Positions 16,978 through 27,603 of a stretch of 64,000 nt of DNA are shown piece by piece. The position numbers and the translations under genes were made by a program. This stretch comes from JBHFEI01 sp041928815 (GTDB taxonomy: Bacteria; Pseudomonadota; Alphaproteobacteria; Rhizobiales; Rhizobiaceae), in assembly GCF_041928815.1 (NCBI RefSeq), contig NZ_JBHFEI010000001.1:372001-436000 (forward strand). The letters run 5' to 3'. A model generated the notes under the pieces. It was not told the DNA's origin and did not search any database. It worked only from the letters and a program-made list of their open reading frames with translations. Position 1 is the stretch's first letter, and every line of letters begins with the position of its first letter.

Positions 16978-18060
16978 ATGAGTGACCCAAATGTCGCGGC
17001 GCCGCGAGGCCAGGACTTCGAAAAGGAGCTCGCGAACAGCTCCCGTCAGGTCGCCTCGTTCGATACGCACGAGAAATCAAGCATCCAGAAATTCCAGCAC
17101 TTTCTGCATTCGCGGCCGTCCGCCGTCTCGCTGATCGTGCTCGTCCTGTCGGTGGCGATCTTCGGCTCGCTGCTCGGCACCAAGTTCTTCTCGGCCTTCT
17201 CGCTGACGCTGATCCTGCAGCAGGTGGCGATCACCGGCATCGTCGGCGCGGCGCAGACGCTGATCATCATGACGGCCGGCATCGATCTCTCGGTCGGCGC
17301 CATCATGGTCCTGTCCTCGGTCGTCATGGGCCAGTTCACCTTCCGCTACGGCCTGCCGCCGACGGTGGCGATCGCCTGCGGCTTTGCCGTCGGCGCATTC
17401 TGCGGCGCGGTGAACGGCTGGCTGGTCTCGCGCGTCAAGCTGCCGCCCTTCATTGCCACGCTCGGCATGTGGCAGATCGTGCTCGCCGCCAACTTCCTCT
17501 ATTCGGCGAACGAGACGATCCGCGCCCAGGACATCACCGCCACCGCGCCGATCCTGCAGTTCTTCGCCAACAGCGTCCGCTTCGGAGGGGCCGTCTTCAC
17601 CTATGGTGTCATCACCATGGTGTTGCTGACATGTCTGCTCTGGTACGTGCTGAACAAGACCGCCTGGGGACGGCATGTCTACGCCGTCGGTGACGACCCG
17701 GACGCGGCCGAACTGTCGGGCGTCAACGTCAAGAACATGCTGATGTCCGTCTATGTCCTCTCCGGCATCATCTGCGCGCTCGCCGGCTGGGCCCTCATCG
17801 GCCGCATCGGCTCGGTCTCGCCGACCGCCGGCCAGTTCGCCAACATCGAATCGATCACCGCGGTGGTGATCGGCGGCATCTCGCTCTTCGGCGGCCGCGG
17901 CTCGATCATGGGCATGCTGTTCGGGGCGCTGATCGTCGGCGTGTTCCAGCTCGGCCTGCGCCTGATCGGCACGGATCCGCAATGGACCTACCTGTTGATC
18001 GGCGTGCTCATCATCGCGGCCGTGACGATCGACCAGTGGATCAGAAAGGTGGCAGGCTAA
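16978..18060 (+). CDS. frcC: Fructose ABC transporter, permease
   Basis: 360 residues with about ten transmembrane segments from residue 45 on, of the BPD_transp_2/RbsC family. The family signature region [20 protein letters not shown] is present. The long hydrophilic N terminus (about 40 residues) is cytoplasmic. The start at 16978 has GGGAGGAG upstream. Its TAA stop overlaps the frcA ATG (18058-18062). Second gene of frcBCAK. Confidence 0.94.
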   Translation: MSDPNVAAPRGQDFEKELANSSRQVASFDTHEKSSIQKFQHFLHSRPSAVSLIVLVLSVAIFGSLLGTKFFSAFSLTLILQQVAITGIVGAAQTLIIMTAGIDLSVGAIMVLSSVVMGQFTFRYGLPPTVAIACGFAVGAFCGAVNGWLVSRVKLPPFIATLGMWQIVLAANFLYSANETIRAQDITATAPILQFFANSVRFGGAVFTYGVITMVLLTCLLWYVLNKTAWGRHVYAVGDDPDAAELSGVNVKNMLMSVYVLSGIICALAGWALIGRIGSVSPTAGQFANIESITAVVIGGISLFGGRGSIMGMLFGALIVGVFQLGLRLIGTDPQWTYLLIGVLIIAAVTIDQWIRKVAG

Positions 18061-18842
18061 TGCAAAAGGACGTCATCCTCTCCGCCAAGGGACTGGTGAA
18101 GCGCTATGGTCGCGTCACCGCCCTCGACCATGCCGATTTCGAACTGCACCGGGGCGAGATCCTCGCGGTCATCGGCGACAACGGCGCCGGCAAGTCCTCG
18201 CTGATCAAGGCGATTTCCGGCGCGGTCCATCCCGACGAAGGCGAGATCCGCCTCGACGGGCAGGTCGTCAACTTCCGCTCGCCGATCGAGGCGCGCGAGG
18301 CCGGCATCGAGACCGTCTACCAGACGCTCGCGCTGTCGCCGGCGCTGTCGATCACCGACAACATGTTCCTCGGCCGCGAAATCCGGAAGAAGGGGCCGCT
18401 CGGCCAGTATTTCCGCATGCTCGACCGCTCGGCGATGGAGAAATTCGCCCGGGACAAGCTGTCGGAACTCGGGCTGATGACCATCCAGAACATCAACCAG
18501 GCGGTGGAGACGCTCTCGGGCGGCCAGCGCCAGGGCGTGGCGGTGGCGCGCGCCGCCGCCTTCGGCTCCAAGCTCATCATCCTCGACGAGCCGACGGCCG
18601 CGCTCGGCGTCAAGGAAAGCCGCCGCGTTCTGGAACTGATCCTCGACGTGCGGGCTCGCGGCCTGCCGATAGTGCTCATCTCGCACAACATGCCGCATGT
18701 GTTCGAGGTCGCCGACCGGATCCACATCCATCGTCTCGGCAAGCGCCTCTGCATCATCAATCCGAAGGATTACTCGATGTCGGATGCGGTCGCCTTCATG
18801 ACGGGCGCGAAGGAGCCGCCGCGCGAGGCGCTCGCCGCATGA
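18060..18842 (+). CDS. frcA: Fructose ABC transporter, ATPase
   Basis: 260 residues with a single nucleotide-binding domain: Walker A GDNGAGKSS, signature LSGGQRQG, Walker B LIILDEPTAALG and a switch His in LISHN. Unlike RbsA-type tandem ATPases it has one domain, as in S. meliloti FrcA. ATG overlaps the frcC stop, and its TGA overlaps the frcK ATG (18839-18842), so the operon is tightly coupled. Confidence 0.94.
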   Translation: MQKDVILSAKGLVKRYGRVTALDHADFELHRGEILAVIGDNGAGKSSLIKAISGAVHPDEGEIRLDGQVVNFRSPIEAREAGIETVYQTLALSPALSITDNMFLGREIRKKGPLGQYFRMLDRSAMEKFARDKLSELGLMTIQNINQAVETLSGGQRQGVAVARAAAFGSKLIILDEPTAALGVKESRRVLELILDVRARGLPIVLISHNMPHVFEVADRIHIHRLGKRLCIINPKDYSMSDAVAFMTGAKEPPREALAA

Positions 18843-19468
18843 CGCCGGGCGACATCGCGGACGACCTTCTGCGGCGGGCGGGATCCCGGTCCCGCTTCGT
18901 CGCAGGCATTGCCGGCCCCCCGGGGGCCGGCAAATCCACTTTGTCCGAAGCGCTGCTCGCCGAACTGACGGCGCGCGGCGAAACGGCCGCCATCCTGCCG
19001 ATGGACGGCTTCCACATGGACAACGGCATCCTGGAGGCGCGTGGCCTGCTGTCGCGCAAGGGCGCGCCGGAAACCTTCGACGTGCGCGGCTTTCTCGACA
19101 TCGTCGCGGCCGTGCGGCGCGGCGACGAGGAGGTGCTCGTCCCGGTCTTCGACCGGTCCCGCGAGATCGCCATCGCCTCGGCCCGCGCGATCCTGCCGGA
19201 GACGCGCATCGTGCTCGCGGAAGGCAACTACCTGCTGCTCGACGAGGCACCCTGGACGCGGCTCGACGGCGCCTTCGACATGACGATCTTCGTCGGCCCC
19301 GCCTATGAGGTGTTGCGCGACCGGCTGAAGGCGCGCTGGGAGGGCTACGGGCTCCCGGCGGACGAGGTGATGCGCAAGCTCGACGGCAACGACCTGCCGA
19401 ACGGCCGGCGCGTCATCGAGCGGTCGCGGCCGGCCGATCTGTCCGTCGACATCGTCGCGATCGGCTGA
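18839..19468 (+). CDS. frcK: P-loop kinase of the uridine/pantothenate kinase type, FrcK
   Basis: 209 residues with Walker [10 protein letters not shown] (about 27-35), MDGFHMDN (substrate-binding motif of the uridine kinase/PanK clan) and a lid-like arginine-rich region ([14 protein letters not shown]). It is the fourth gene of frcBCAK, as in S. meliloti, where FrcK is described as a kinase-like protein. Its real substrate is not settled; since a PfkB fructokinase lies close by, FrcK may not be the fructose kinase. Confidence 0.88.
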   Translation: MTPGDIADDLLRRAGSRSRFVAGIAGPPGAGKSTLSEALLAELTARGETAAILPMDGFHMDNGILEARGLLSRKGAPETFDVRGFLDIVAAVRRGDEEVLVPVFDRSREIAIASARAILPETRIVLAEGNYLLLDEAPWTRLDGAFDMTIFVGPAYEVLRDRLKARWEGYGLPADEVMRKLDGNDLPNGRRVIERSRPADLSVDIVAIG

Positions 19469-19589
19469 TGACTGCCGCCGTGCCGGTGGACAGAGGCGCG
19501 CTTCGTTGACGGGACGGATTGTTCGCACCGGTGAAACGGTGATATCGGACGGGGATATCCGCTGTAACGTGATCTTGAAGGAAGTCAGC

Positions 19590-20630
19590 ATGACCGAGCT
19601 CGTCATCCGCCGCCCGGACGACTGGCACCTCCATCTCAGGGACGGCGCCATGCTTAAGGGCGTCGTCGGCGACACGAGCCGGCATTTCGCCCGCGCCATC
19701 ATCATGCCGAACCTGGTGCCGCCGGTCGTGACCACCGCCGATGCCGAGGCTTATCGCGCCCGCATCCTCGCAGCGCTTCCGGCCGGCGATCGCTTCGAGC
19801 CGCTGATGACGCTCTACCTCACCGAACACACCGATCCGGACGATGTCGCGGCCGGCCACGCATCAGGGCTCGTCAGGGCGGTGAAACTCTATCCGGCCGG
19901 CGCCACCACCAATTCCCATGGCGGCGTGCGCGACATCGACAAGGCGATGCCGGTGCTGGAAAGGATGGCCGCGATCGGCCTGCCGCTTTGCGTCCACGGC
20001 GAGGTGACGACGCCCGAGGTCGACATCTTCGACCGCGAGGCGGTCTTCATCGAGACGGTGCTCGATCCGCTGCGCCGCCGGCTGCCGGAACTGAAGGTGA
20101 CGATGGAGCACGTGACGACGAAGGACGGCGTCGACTATATCGCCTCCGCCGGATCCAACCTCGCCGGTTCGATCACCACCCATCACCTGATCATCAACCG
20201 CAACGCCATCCTCGTCGGCGGCATCCGCCCGCATTACTATTGCCTGCCGGTCGCCAAGCGCGAACACCACAGGCAGGCGCTGCGCAGGGCGGCGACCTCA
20301 GGGGATGCGCGCTTCTTCCTCGGCACGGATTCGGCACCCCATGTCGATCCGCTGAAGGAATGCGCCTGCGGCTGCGCCGGCATCTATACATCGATCAACA
20401 CGATGAGCTGCCTCGCCCATGTGTTCGAAGAGGAAGGCGCGCTCGACCGCCTCCAGGCCTTCGTCTCGCTGAACGGCCCTGCCTGGTACGGCCTGCCCGC
20501 CAACGAGGAGACGATCCGGCTCGTCAGGCGCGCCGAGCCCGTCGCCTATCCGGCGAAGATCGACACCGGCGCCGGTCCCGTCACCGTTTTCGATCCGATG
20601 TTCCCGCTCCACTGGGCGGTCGAGGAGTAG
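19590..20630 (+). CDS. pyrC: Dihydroorotase (class II, E. coli type)
   Basis: 346 residues. Metal ligands are visible in WHLHLRDG (HxH near residue 15), the carbamylated-lysine region [28 protein letters not shown] and the aspartate in GTDSAPH. It cyclises carbamoyl aspartate to dihydroorotate in pyrimidine synthesis. The ATG at 19590 places HLHLRDG at the usual position; an upstream in-frame start would add about 28 unlike residues. Followed after 3 bp by pyrE. Confidence 0.96.
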   Translation: MTELVIRRPDDWHLHLRDGAMLKGVVGDTSRHFARAIIMPNLVPPVVTTADAEAYRARILAALPAGDRFEPLMTLYLTEHTDPDDVAAGHASGLVRAVKLYPAGATTNSHGGVRDIDKAMPVLERMAAIGLPLCVHGEVTTPEVDIFDREAVFIETVLDPLRRRLPELKVTMEHVTTKDGVDYIASAGSNLAGSITTHHLIINRNAILVGGIRPHYYCLPVAKREHHRQALRRAATSGDARFFLGTDSAPHVDPLKECACGCAGIYTSINTMSCLAHVFEEEGALDRLQAFVSLNGPAWYGLPANEETIRLVRRAEPVAYPAKIDTGAGPVTVFDPMFPLHWAVEE

Positions 20631-20633
20631 ACC

Positions 20634-21332
20634 ATGATCTCCGTCCCGTTTTCCGATCCCGCCGTGATGGCCGAGCAGATGGCCCGGATGCTCTGGGAGA
20701 TCAAGGCCGTGCATTTCCAGCCGGAGACACCCTACAAGCTCGCCTCCGGCATGCGCAGCCCCGTCTATATCGACTGCCGCAAGCTGCTCTCCTATCCGCG
20801 CATCCGCTCGACGATCATGGACTTCGCCGCCGCGACGGTTGTGGCCAATGCCGGGTTCGAGCAGTTCGACGTGATCGCCGGCGGCGAGACGGCCGGCATT
20901 CCCTTTGCCGCCATGCTCGCCGAGCGGCTGGCGCTGCCGATGGTCTATGTGCGCAAGGCGCCGAAGGGCCACGGCCGCAACGCCCAGATCGAGGGCCACA
21001 TGCCGGAAGGGTCGCGCGTCCTCGTCATCGAGGATCTGACGACCGCTGGCGGCTCGATGTTCACCTTCATCGACGCCGTGCGGGCGGCCGGCGGCATCGT
21101 CGACCACGGCATCGCCCTCTTCTATTACGGCATCTTCGCCGATGCCGAGACGCGTTTCCGCGACGGCAAGGTGCGGCTGCATCACATCGCCACCTGGCAG
21201 AACGTTCTTGCCGTCGCGCGCGAAAAGCACCTTTTCGATGCGGCGACGCTGTCGGAGGTCGCCTCCTTCCTCGAGGCGCCGCTCGAATGGTCCGGCCGCC
21301 ATGGCGGCGTCACCACGCTGTCAAAGGCCTGA
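20634..21332 (+). CDS. pyrE: Orotate phosphoribosyltransferase
   Basis: 232 residues of the type I PRTase fold, with the PRPP loop [13 protein letters not shown] (about 122-134) and [20 protein letters not shown]. It converts orotate and PRPP to OMP, the step after PyrC plus PyrD. Slightly longer than the E. coli enzyme (213) and like rhizobial forms. Forms an operon with pyrC (3-bp gap) and probably with the fructokinase 40 bp downstream. Confidence 0.96.
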   Translation: MISVPFSDPAVMAEQMARMLWEIKAVHFQPETPYKLASGMRSPVYIDCRKLLSYPRIRSTIMDFAAATVVANAGFEQFDVIAGGETAGIPFAAMLAERLALPMVYVRKAPKGHGRNAQIEGHMPEGSRVLVIEDLTTAGGSMFTFIDAVRAAGGIVDHGIALFYYGIFADAETRFRDGKVRLHHIATWQNVLAVAREKHLFDAATLSEVASFLEAPLEWSGRHGGVTTLSKA

Positions 21333-21372
21333 ACGACAAGAAAACCGCCTATCCAGAAGAGGGAACGCCGTC

Positions 21373-22299
21373 ATGATCCTGTGCTGTGGGGAAGCTCTGA
21401 TCGACATGCTGCCGCGTCAGACGACGCTCGGCGAAAGTGCCTATGCGCCCTATGCCGGGGGCGCGATTTTCAACACGGCGATCGCGCTCGGCCGGCTCGG
21501 CATTCCGACCGCCTTCTTCACCGGGCTTTCCGACGACATGCTCGGCGACATCCTGCGCGAGACGCTGGCCGCGTCCAGTGTCGATTTCGCTCCGTGCGCG
21601 ACATTGTCGCGGCCGACCACGGTCGCCTTCGTCAAGCTCGTCAACGGCCAGGCGACCTATGCCTTCTACGACGAGAACACCGCCGGGCGGATGATCACCA
21701 CCGAAAACCTGCCGGTGCTCGGCGACGATTGCGAGGCGCTGCATTTCGGCGCGATCAGCCTGATCCCCGACCCGTGCGGCGAGACCTACGAAACGCTGAT
21801 GGCGCGCGAGGCGGCGACGCGGGTGATCAGCCTCGATCCGAACATCCGCCCCGGCTTCATCAAGGACAAGCCGAAGCATCTCGGCCGTATCAGCCGCATG
21901 GCGGCGATGTCGGATATCATCAAGTTTTCCGACGAGGATCTGGACTGGTTCGGCATGGACGGCGACCACGACGCCCTTGCCGCCGAATGGCTGAAGCGCG
22001 GGCCGAAGCTGGTGGTGATCACCAAGGGCGCCGAAGGGGCCGTCGGCTACACGAAGGACCACAAGGTCTCCGTGCCGGGGGAAAAAGTGACCGTGGTCGA
22101 CACGATCGGCGCGGGAGACACGTTCGATGCCGGCGTGCTCGCATCGCTCAAGCGCGACCACCTGCTGACCAAGGCTGCTGTCGCATCGCTGGATGAGAGC
22201 GCGGTGCGCAATGCACTGGCATTGGCCGCGAAGGCTGCGGCCGTCACGGTTTCCCGCGCCGGGGCAAACCCGCCCTGGGCACACGAGATCGGCCTCTGA
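21373..22299 (+). CDS. PfkB-family fructokinase
   Basis: 308 residues. The N-terminal CCGEALIDMLP and AGGAIFNTAIALGRLG (sugar-binding GG motif) and the C-terminal DTIGAGDTFDAG (anion hole and catalytic Asp) identify a ribokinase/PfkB kinase of the fructokinase branch. It would phosphorylate imported fructose to fructose-6-phosphate, feeding the convergent pgi gene. Position between the fructose importer and pgi supports this over a ribokinase or ketodeoxygluconokinase role. Confidence 0.9.
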   Translation: MILCCGEALIDMLPRQTTLGESAYAPYAGGAIFNTAIALGRLGIPTAFFTGLSDDMLGDILRETLAASSVDFAPCATLSRPTTVAFVKLVNGQATYAFYDENTAGRMITTENLPVLGDDCEALHFGAISLIPDPCGETYETLMAREAATRVISLDPNIRPGFIKDKPKHLGRISRMAAMSDIIKFSDEDLDWFGMDGDHDALAAEWLKRGPKLVVITKGAEGAVGYTKDHKVSVPGEKVTVVDTIGAGDTFDAGVLASLKRDHLLTKAAVASLDESAVRNALALAAKAAAVTVSRAGANPPWAHEIGL

Positions 22300-22320
22300 T
22301 CGTATCAGACATCTGACATC

Positions 22321-22355
22321 GAAAGGGCGCGGAACGTGGGTTCCGCGCCCCTTTC
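22321..22355. terminator. Bidirectional terminator between fructokinase and pgi
   Basis: GGGCGCGGAA (22325-22334) and TTCCGCGCCC (22341-22350) form a perfect stem with a 6-nt loop, extended by GAAA/TTTC flanks that supply T-rich tails in both directions. Confidence 0.88.
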
Positions 22356-22358
22356 GTC

Positions 22359-23984
22359 TTACGTCGCCGCCTTCAGCAGGGCAGCCACCAGTCCGGCCGT
22401 CGAGGAATCATGCCCCTCGGCGCTTTCCCGGCCTTCCACCACCGGCAGCAGGCCGGTCGCCAGTTCCTTGCCGAGCTCGACGCCCCACTGGTCGAAGGAG
22501 TTGATGTTGAAGAGCGCGCCCTCGACGAAGACGCGGTGTTCGTAGACGGCGATCAGCCGGCCGAGCAGGTTCGGCGTCAGCCGGTCGTAGACGAAGGTGA
22601 TCGACGGGCGGTTGCCGGGGAAGACGCGGTGGGGGGCGATCCGGTCGGCCTTGGCCTCGTCCATCCCCTTCGAGGTCAGCTGCGCCTTCGCCTCTTCGAG
22701 CGTCCGGCCCTTCATCAACGCTTCCGACTGCGCCAGGCAGTTGGCGATGAGGAGCTGGTGCTGGTGGCGCAGGTTGGGCTCGTGGCCGTTGGCGGCGATC
22801 ATGAATTCGGCCGGGATGATCGTCGTGCCCTGGTGGATCAGCTGGTAGAAGGCGTGCTGGCCGTTGGTGCCGGGCTCGCCCCAGACGACCGGTCCGGTGT
22901 CGCCCTCGACGGGCAAGCTGTCCATCGTCACCGCCTTGCCGTTCGATTCCATGTCGAGCTGCTGCAGATAGGCGGGAAAGCGCGACAGGCGCTGGTCGTA
23001 GGGAAGGATGGCGCGCGAGGGATAGCCGAGCACGTTGCGGTGATAGTAGCCGATCAGGCCGAGCAGCACGGGGATGTTCTCGGCAAGCGGCGCGGTCTGG
23101 AAATGCCGGTCGATCGCATGCGCGCCGGCGAGGAAATCGGCGAACTTCTCCTTGCCGATGGCGATCATCAGCGGCAGGCCGATCGCCGACCAGATCGAAT
23201 AGCGCCCGCCGACCCAGTCCCAGAAGCCGAAGACGCGCGTTCCGTCGATGCCGAAGGCGGCGACCTTGTCGAGCGCGGTGGAGACGGCGGCGAAGTGGTG
23301 GCCGACGGCGGCCTCCCCGAGCGCGTCGGCGATGAAGGCGCGGGCCGTCGCGGCATTGGTCATGGTCTCGATGGTGGTGAAGGTCTTCGAGGCGACGATG
23401 ATGAGCGTCGTCTCGGCCTGGAGCAGCTTCAGCGTGTCGGCGATATGGGCGCCGTCGATGTTGGAGACGAAGTGCAGGCGCGGCCCGTCATGGTCGGGCG
23501 CGAGCGCCAGCGTCGCCATCACCGGGCCGAGGTCGGAACCGCCGATGCCGATGTTGACGACGTCGGTGATCGCCTTGCCGGTCGCCCCCTTGATCGCGCC
23601 CGAGCGCACCGCGTCCGAGAAGGCGCCCATCGCGTCGAGCACGGCGTTGACGTCCGGCATCACGTCGCGGCCGTCGACGATGACCGGCGTGTTGGAGCGG
23701 TTGCGCAGCGCCGTGTGCAGCACGGCGCGCTCCTCGGTGATGTTGATGATCGCGCCGGAGAACATTCGGTCGCGCTTCTCCTCGACGCGCGCTGCCCGGG
23801 CGATCTCCACGAGCCCGGCCATCACCGCCTCGTTCACGGCCGTCTTGGAATAGTCGAAAAGAAGATCTCCGAGCGTCAGGCTGAAGCGGGCGAAACGCTC
23901 CGGATCGGCCGAAAAGGCGGCGCGGATGTCGGTGGCACCGGTTTCGGACACAGTCGATTTCAGCTGTTCGACAAGCGATTTCAT
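22359..23984 (-). CDS. pgi: Glucose-6-phosphate isomerase
   Basis: 541 residues, full length. Family signatures are [10 protein letters not shown] (about 135-150), [12 protein letters not shown], the catalytic region [18 protein letters not shown] with the conserved His, and [13 protein letters not shown] with the C-terminal Lys. It interconverts glucose-6-phosphate and fructose-6-phosphate, so fructokinase product can enter Entner-Doudoroff and pentose phosphate routes, which rhizobia use in place of classical glycolysis. ATG at 23984 chosen: an upstream in-frame ATG lacks homology. Confidence 0.97.
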   Translation of the reverse strand: MKSLVEQLKSTVSETGATDIRAAFSADPERFARFSLTLGDLLFDYSKTAVNEAVMAGLVEIARAARVEEKRDRMFSGAIINITEERAVLHTALRNRSNTPVIVDGRDVMPDVNAVLDAMGAFSDAVRSGAIKGATGKAITDVVNIGIGGSDLGPVMATLALAPDHDGPRLHFVSNIDGAHIADTLKLLQAETTLIIVASKTFTTIETMTNAATARAFIADALGEAAVGHHFAAVSTALDKVAAFGIDGTRVFGFWDWVGGRYSIWSAIGLPLMIAIGKEKFADFLAGAHAIDRHFQTAPLAENIPVLLGLIGYYHRNVLGYPSRAILPYDQRLSRFPAYLQQLDMESNGKAVTMDSLPVEGDTGPVVWGEPGTNGQHAFYQLIHQGTTIIPAEFMIAANGHEPNLRHQHQLLIANCLAQSEALMKGRTLEEAKAQLTSKGMDEAKADRIAPHRVFPGNRPSITFVYDRLTPNLLGRLIAVYEHRVFVEGALFNINSFDQWGVELGKELATGLLPVVEGRESAEGHDSSTAGLVAALLKAAT

Positions 23985-24106
23985 GGATGTCTCCTGCGGA
24001 CGATGGTGTGGCGAGGCACGGCGGAACAGGGTGCTGTGCAACGCTCTAATCGATTTGAACGCGGCAGATCAAGCCCGCCCGCCCGGCGTGCCGCCGTTTG
24101 CGGCGG

Positions 24107-25801
24107 TCAGCCGCGCAGATCCTTGCGCAGGATCTTGCCGACCGGCGATTTCGGCAGCGCGTCGCGGAATTCGACGAGCTTCGGACGTTTGTAATTGGTC
24201 AGGCCGGCGGCGCAATGGGCCTTCACGTCGTCCTCGCTGAGACCCGGCTCGCGGCGGACGACGAAGAGCTTGACCGCCTCGCCGGAATGCGGATCCGGTA
24301 CGCCGATCGCGGCGCATTCGAGCACGCCGGGATGGCCCGCCGCCACCTCCTCCACCTCGTTCGGATAGACGTTGAAGCCGGAGACCAGGATCATGTCCTT
24401 CTTGCGGTCGACGATGCGCGTGTAGCCGGCCGCATTGATGAAGCCGATGTCGCCGGAGCGGAAAAAACCGTCCGGCATGATCGCCTTCGCCGTCTCCTCC
24501 GGCCGCTGCCAGTAGCCGGCCATGACCTGGGGCCCACGGATGCAGATCTCGCCGATCCCGCCGACGGGCAGCGTGCGCCCATCCTCGTCGCGGATCTCGA
24601 TCTCGGTCGAGGGCAGCGGCAGTCCGATCGTGCCGGTGAAATCCTCAAGATCACAGGGGTTGGCCGAGACGACCGGCGAGGTTTCCGAAAGTCCGTAGCC
24701 CTCGGTGACGACGCAGCCCGTCATCGCCTTCCAGCGCTCCGCGACCGGTCGCTGCACCGCCATGCCGCCGCCGAGCGTCAGCCGCAGGGCGGAAAAGTCG
24801 AGTTTGCGGAAGTCCGGATGGTTCATCAGCGCGTTGAACAGCGTGTTGAGCCCGGGGAAGATCGTCACCGGATGCTTCGACAGTTCCTTGACGAAGGCGG
24901 GAATGTCGCGGGGGTTGGCGATCAGCACGTTGTGGCCGCCGAGCATCAGCCCGATCATCGCGTTCACGGTGAGGGCGAAGATATGGTAGAGCGGCAGGGC
25001 GCAGACGAAGGTCAGGACCTCCGGCCTCGGCTGCCGCGTGAACGCGGTCGCCAGCCACAATTCCATCTGCGCCATGTTCGACAGGAGATTGGCATGGGTC
25101 AGGGCCGCGCCCTTGGAGACGCCCGTCGTGCCGCCGGTATATTGCAGGAAGGCGATCTCCGCCGCGCCGACATCCACCTTTGAAAGCCCGCCCTCATGCG
25201 CGAGCGCCGTGCGGAAGGGGACGTGGCCGGGGAGAGACCAGGCCGGCACCAGCTTCTTCACCCGGCGCACGACGAGGTTGACGAGGTGTCCCTTCAGTCC
25301 CAGGAGGTCGCCCATCGCCGTGACCACGACATGGGACGTCTGCGTCTTTCCGATCGCCTGCTCGACCGTGCGGGCGAAATTTTCCAGGACGAAGAGGACC
25401 TTCGCGCCGGAATCCCTCAGCTGGTATTCGAGCTCGCGCGGCGTGTAGAGTGGATTGACGTTGACGACAGTAAAGCCGGCCCTGAGGATGCCGAAGGTGA
25501 CGACCGGGTTCTGCAGGATGTTCGGCATCATCACCGCGACCCGGTCGCCGCGCGTGAGGCCGATCGATTGCAGCCAGGCGCCGATGCGGGCCGACAGCCG
25601 GTCGAGATCGGCGAAGGTCAGGCTCCTGCCCATCGACGTATAGGCGAGACGCTCGCGATGGCGCGCGACGGCCTCGTCGAAGAAGGCGCCGATCGAGGCA
25701 TGGCGCAGCGGCGGGATCTCCGGCGGCACGATGGCCGGATAGGAGGCGAGCCAGAACCGGCCGGCCGGGGCATCCGCGCGTGTCGTGTCCGTCTCGCCCA
25801 T
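24107..25801 (-). CDS. Long-chain fatty acid-CoA ligase (FadD-like)
   Basis: 564 residues of the ANL superfamily. The AMP-binding motif is YTGGTTGVSKGAAL (about residue 220), then GYGLSETSPV, the hinge GYTRIVDRKKDMILVSGFNV and the C-terminal catalytic lysine in PKSPVGKILRKDL. It activates fatty acids to acyl-CoA at the inner membrane. Length and the N-terminal FWLASYP match rhizobial FadD. ATG at 25801 has GGGAGGAA upstream on the minus strand. Monocistronic, upstream of pgi. Confidence 0.94.
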   Translation of the reverse strand: MGETDTTRADAPAGRFWLASYPAIVPPEIPPLRHASIGAFFDEAVARHRERLAYTSMGRSLTFADLDRLSARIGAWLQSIGLTRGDRVAVMMPNILQNPVVTFGILRAGFTVVNVNPLYTPRELEYQLRDSGAKVLFVLENFARTVEQAIGKTQTSHVVVTAMGDLLGLKGHLVNLVVRRVKKLVPAWSLPGHVPFRTALAHEGGLSKVDVGAAEIAFLQYTGGTTGVSKGAALTHANLLSNMAQMELWLATAFTRQPRPEVLTFVCALPLYHIFALTVNAMIGLMLGGHNVLIANPRDIPAFVKELSKHPVTIFPGLNTLFNALMNHPDFRKLDFSALRLTLGGGMAVQRPVAERWKAMTGCVVTEGYGLSETSPVVSANPCDLEDFTGTIGLPLPSTEIEIRDEDGRTLPVGGIGEICIRGPQVMAGYWQRPEETAKAIMPDGFFRSGDIGFINAAGYTRIVDRKKDMILVSGFNVYPNEVEEVAAGHPGVLECAAIGVPDPHSGEAVKLFVVRREPGLSEDDVKAHCAAGLTNYKRPKLVEFRDALPKSPVGKILRKDLRG

Positions 25802-26199
25802 CGTTCCTCCCGCGGCCCCGCCTTTTTTAGCGAATGCACGCATCCTCCCCGGCCCGGTGCCCGCCCTCAGGACGAGGATGACGCCTTTCCCCGCCGGCGA
25901 CAAGCCGGACCGGCCCGTCTGCGGATGTCGCCCGCGAGAATGGGCGAAAAGACTGAAGGTTTTTATAATCTCGGGCACGAAATCCCCCGCCGCACGGCGC
26001 GCGGCGGCGCTCCCGGGGCGCCGGCACCATTCGGCGGACGCCCCCAGATTTCGCCACGCCTCGGCCTGAAAATCCTTTGCAGGGCAGCGCGAACGGGTAT
26101 ATTGCATTGCATCAGAAGCGTCCTCCCACGCCTCGCCACCCTTTATATTCCATCTCCCTGTTCGCTCTGGCGGCCGAAGCGTGCCGCTTCCGGTGTTCG
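25802..26199. other. 398-bp intergenic region between divergent fadD-like and MFS genes
   Basis: Should hold both promoters. A TATAAT lies at 25964-25969 on the plus strand without a recognisable -35 at the right distance. No family-like reading frame, strong hairpin or repeat was seen. Confidence 0.4.
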
Positions 26200-27411
26200 A
26201 TGTCCGATCCACGATTGTCCACGCCCCCTGTCCGGCGCGTCGCCGGCGTTTCCTTGCCAGAATTGGCGCTTGCCGTCGGCAGTTTCGCGATCGGCACCGG
26301 CGAGTTCGCCATCATGGGCCTGCTGCCCGACGTCGCCGACGATCTCGGCATCTCGATCCCGACAGCCGGCGGCGTCATCAGCGCCTATGCGATCGGCGTC
26401 GTCGTCGGCGCGCCGCTGATCGCGGTGCTCGCCGCGAAGATGTCGCGCCATGTCATGCTCCTCATCCTGATGACGGTGTTTGCCGCCGGAAATTTCTTAA
26501 GCGCGATGGCCGAAAGCCATGGGCTGCTGCTCGCCGCCCGCTTTGCCGCCGGCCTGCCGCACGGCGCCTTCTTCGGCATGGCGAGCCTCGTTGCCGCCGG
26601 CATGGTCGCGCCGAACCAGCGGGCCCGCGCCATCGGCCGGGTGATGATGGGGCTGACGATCGCCACCCTGGTCGGCACGCCGGTCGCGGCGTTCATCGGC
26701 CAGCTTTTCGGCTGGCGCGCCGCCTTTGCCCTGGTCGGCGTGATCGCGCTCGCCTGCGCCGTGCTCACGCGCCTCTTCGTGCCGCGCGACAGGCCGCAGC
26801 CCGGCGCCTCGCCGTTGCGCGAACTCGGCGCGCTCGCCAATCTCCAGGTCTGGCTGATGCTCGGCATCTGCGCCATCGGCTGCGGCGGCATGTTCGCCGT
26901 GTTCAGCTATATCAGCCCCGCGCTCACCGAAAGTGCGGGCATGTCGGTCGCAAGCGTGCCGATCATGCTGTCCGTCTTCGGCGCCGGCATGATCCTCGGC
27001 AACATCGTTGGCTCGAGGCTGGCCGACTGGGCGCTGCTGCCGGCGATCGGCATCGCGCTCACCTTCAATCTCGTCGCCTATGTCCTGTTCTATTTCACCA
27101 TGAGCAGCCCGTGGCTGGCGGTGATCAACGTGCTGCTGATCGGCGGCGGCTTCACCGTCGTTCCCGGCATCCAGACGCGGCTGATGGACGTCGCGGGACA
27201 GGCGCAGACGCTGGCGCAGGCGCTCAGCCATTCCGCCTTCAACATCGCCAACGCGCTCGGCGCCTGGCTCGGCGGCGTGGCGATCGCGTCGGGCTACGGC
27301 TACACCTCGACCGGGCTGGCCGCAGCCGTGCTCGGCCTTGGCGGCCTCGCCATCTACATCGTGGTCCTCGCGCTTTCGATGCGCGGCACGCAGGCGGCGG
27401 CCGCCACCTGA
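26200..27411 (+). CDS. MFS transporter of the AraJ/DHA1 type
   Basis: 403 residues with about twelve transmembrane segments. The N-terminal ALAVGSFAIGTGEFAIMGLLPDVA is the characteristic start of AraJ/YdhP-like exporters, and LLLAARFAAGLPHGAFFGMASLVAA is the TM4 region of the same family. Members export sugars, sugar analogues or drugs; the substrate here is unknown. ATG at 26200 leaves a 20-residue cytoplasmic N terminus. Confidence 0.9.
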   Translation: MSDPRLSTPPVRRVAGVSLPELALAVGSFAIGTGEFAIMGLLPDVADDLGISIPTAGGVISAYAIGVVVGAPLIAVLAAKMSRHVMLLILMTVFAAGNFLSAMAESHGLLLAARFAAGLPHGAFFGMASLVAAGMVAPNQRARAIGRVMMGLTIATLVGTPVAAFIGQLFGWRAAFALVGVIALACAVLTRLFVPRDRPQPGASPLRELGALANLQVWLMLGICAIGCGGMFAVFSYISPALTESAGMSVASVPIMLSVFGAGMILGNIVGSRLADWALLPAIGIALTFNLVAYVLFYFTMSSPWLAVINVLLIGGGFTVVPGIQTRLMDVAGQAQTLAQALSHSAFNIANALGAWLGGVAIASGYGYTSTGLAAAVLGLGGLAIYIVVLALSMRGTQAAAAT

Positions 27412-27603
27412 GCGGACGCAGCGGCAGTGTCGCACCGGCGTCGCAGCCGCCATCTTCGCGCGCGACATTTGGCGCGCCGTCCTCTATGAATGTCATCGTC
27501 TGATCACGATCGGGCGCTAGACCAGCCGCCGGTGGGCCACCGGGTGGCCCGGCTCGGTTGCGCCCGCCATGTTCGGATGTCGGAACCACACGGAGGCAGT
27601 CGG

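Noticed and set aside
25964..25969. TATAAT as a -10 box for the MFS gene
   Set aside because: No credible -35 lies 16-18 bp upstream, and it is more than 230 bp from the start codon.
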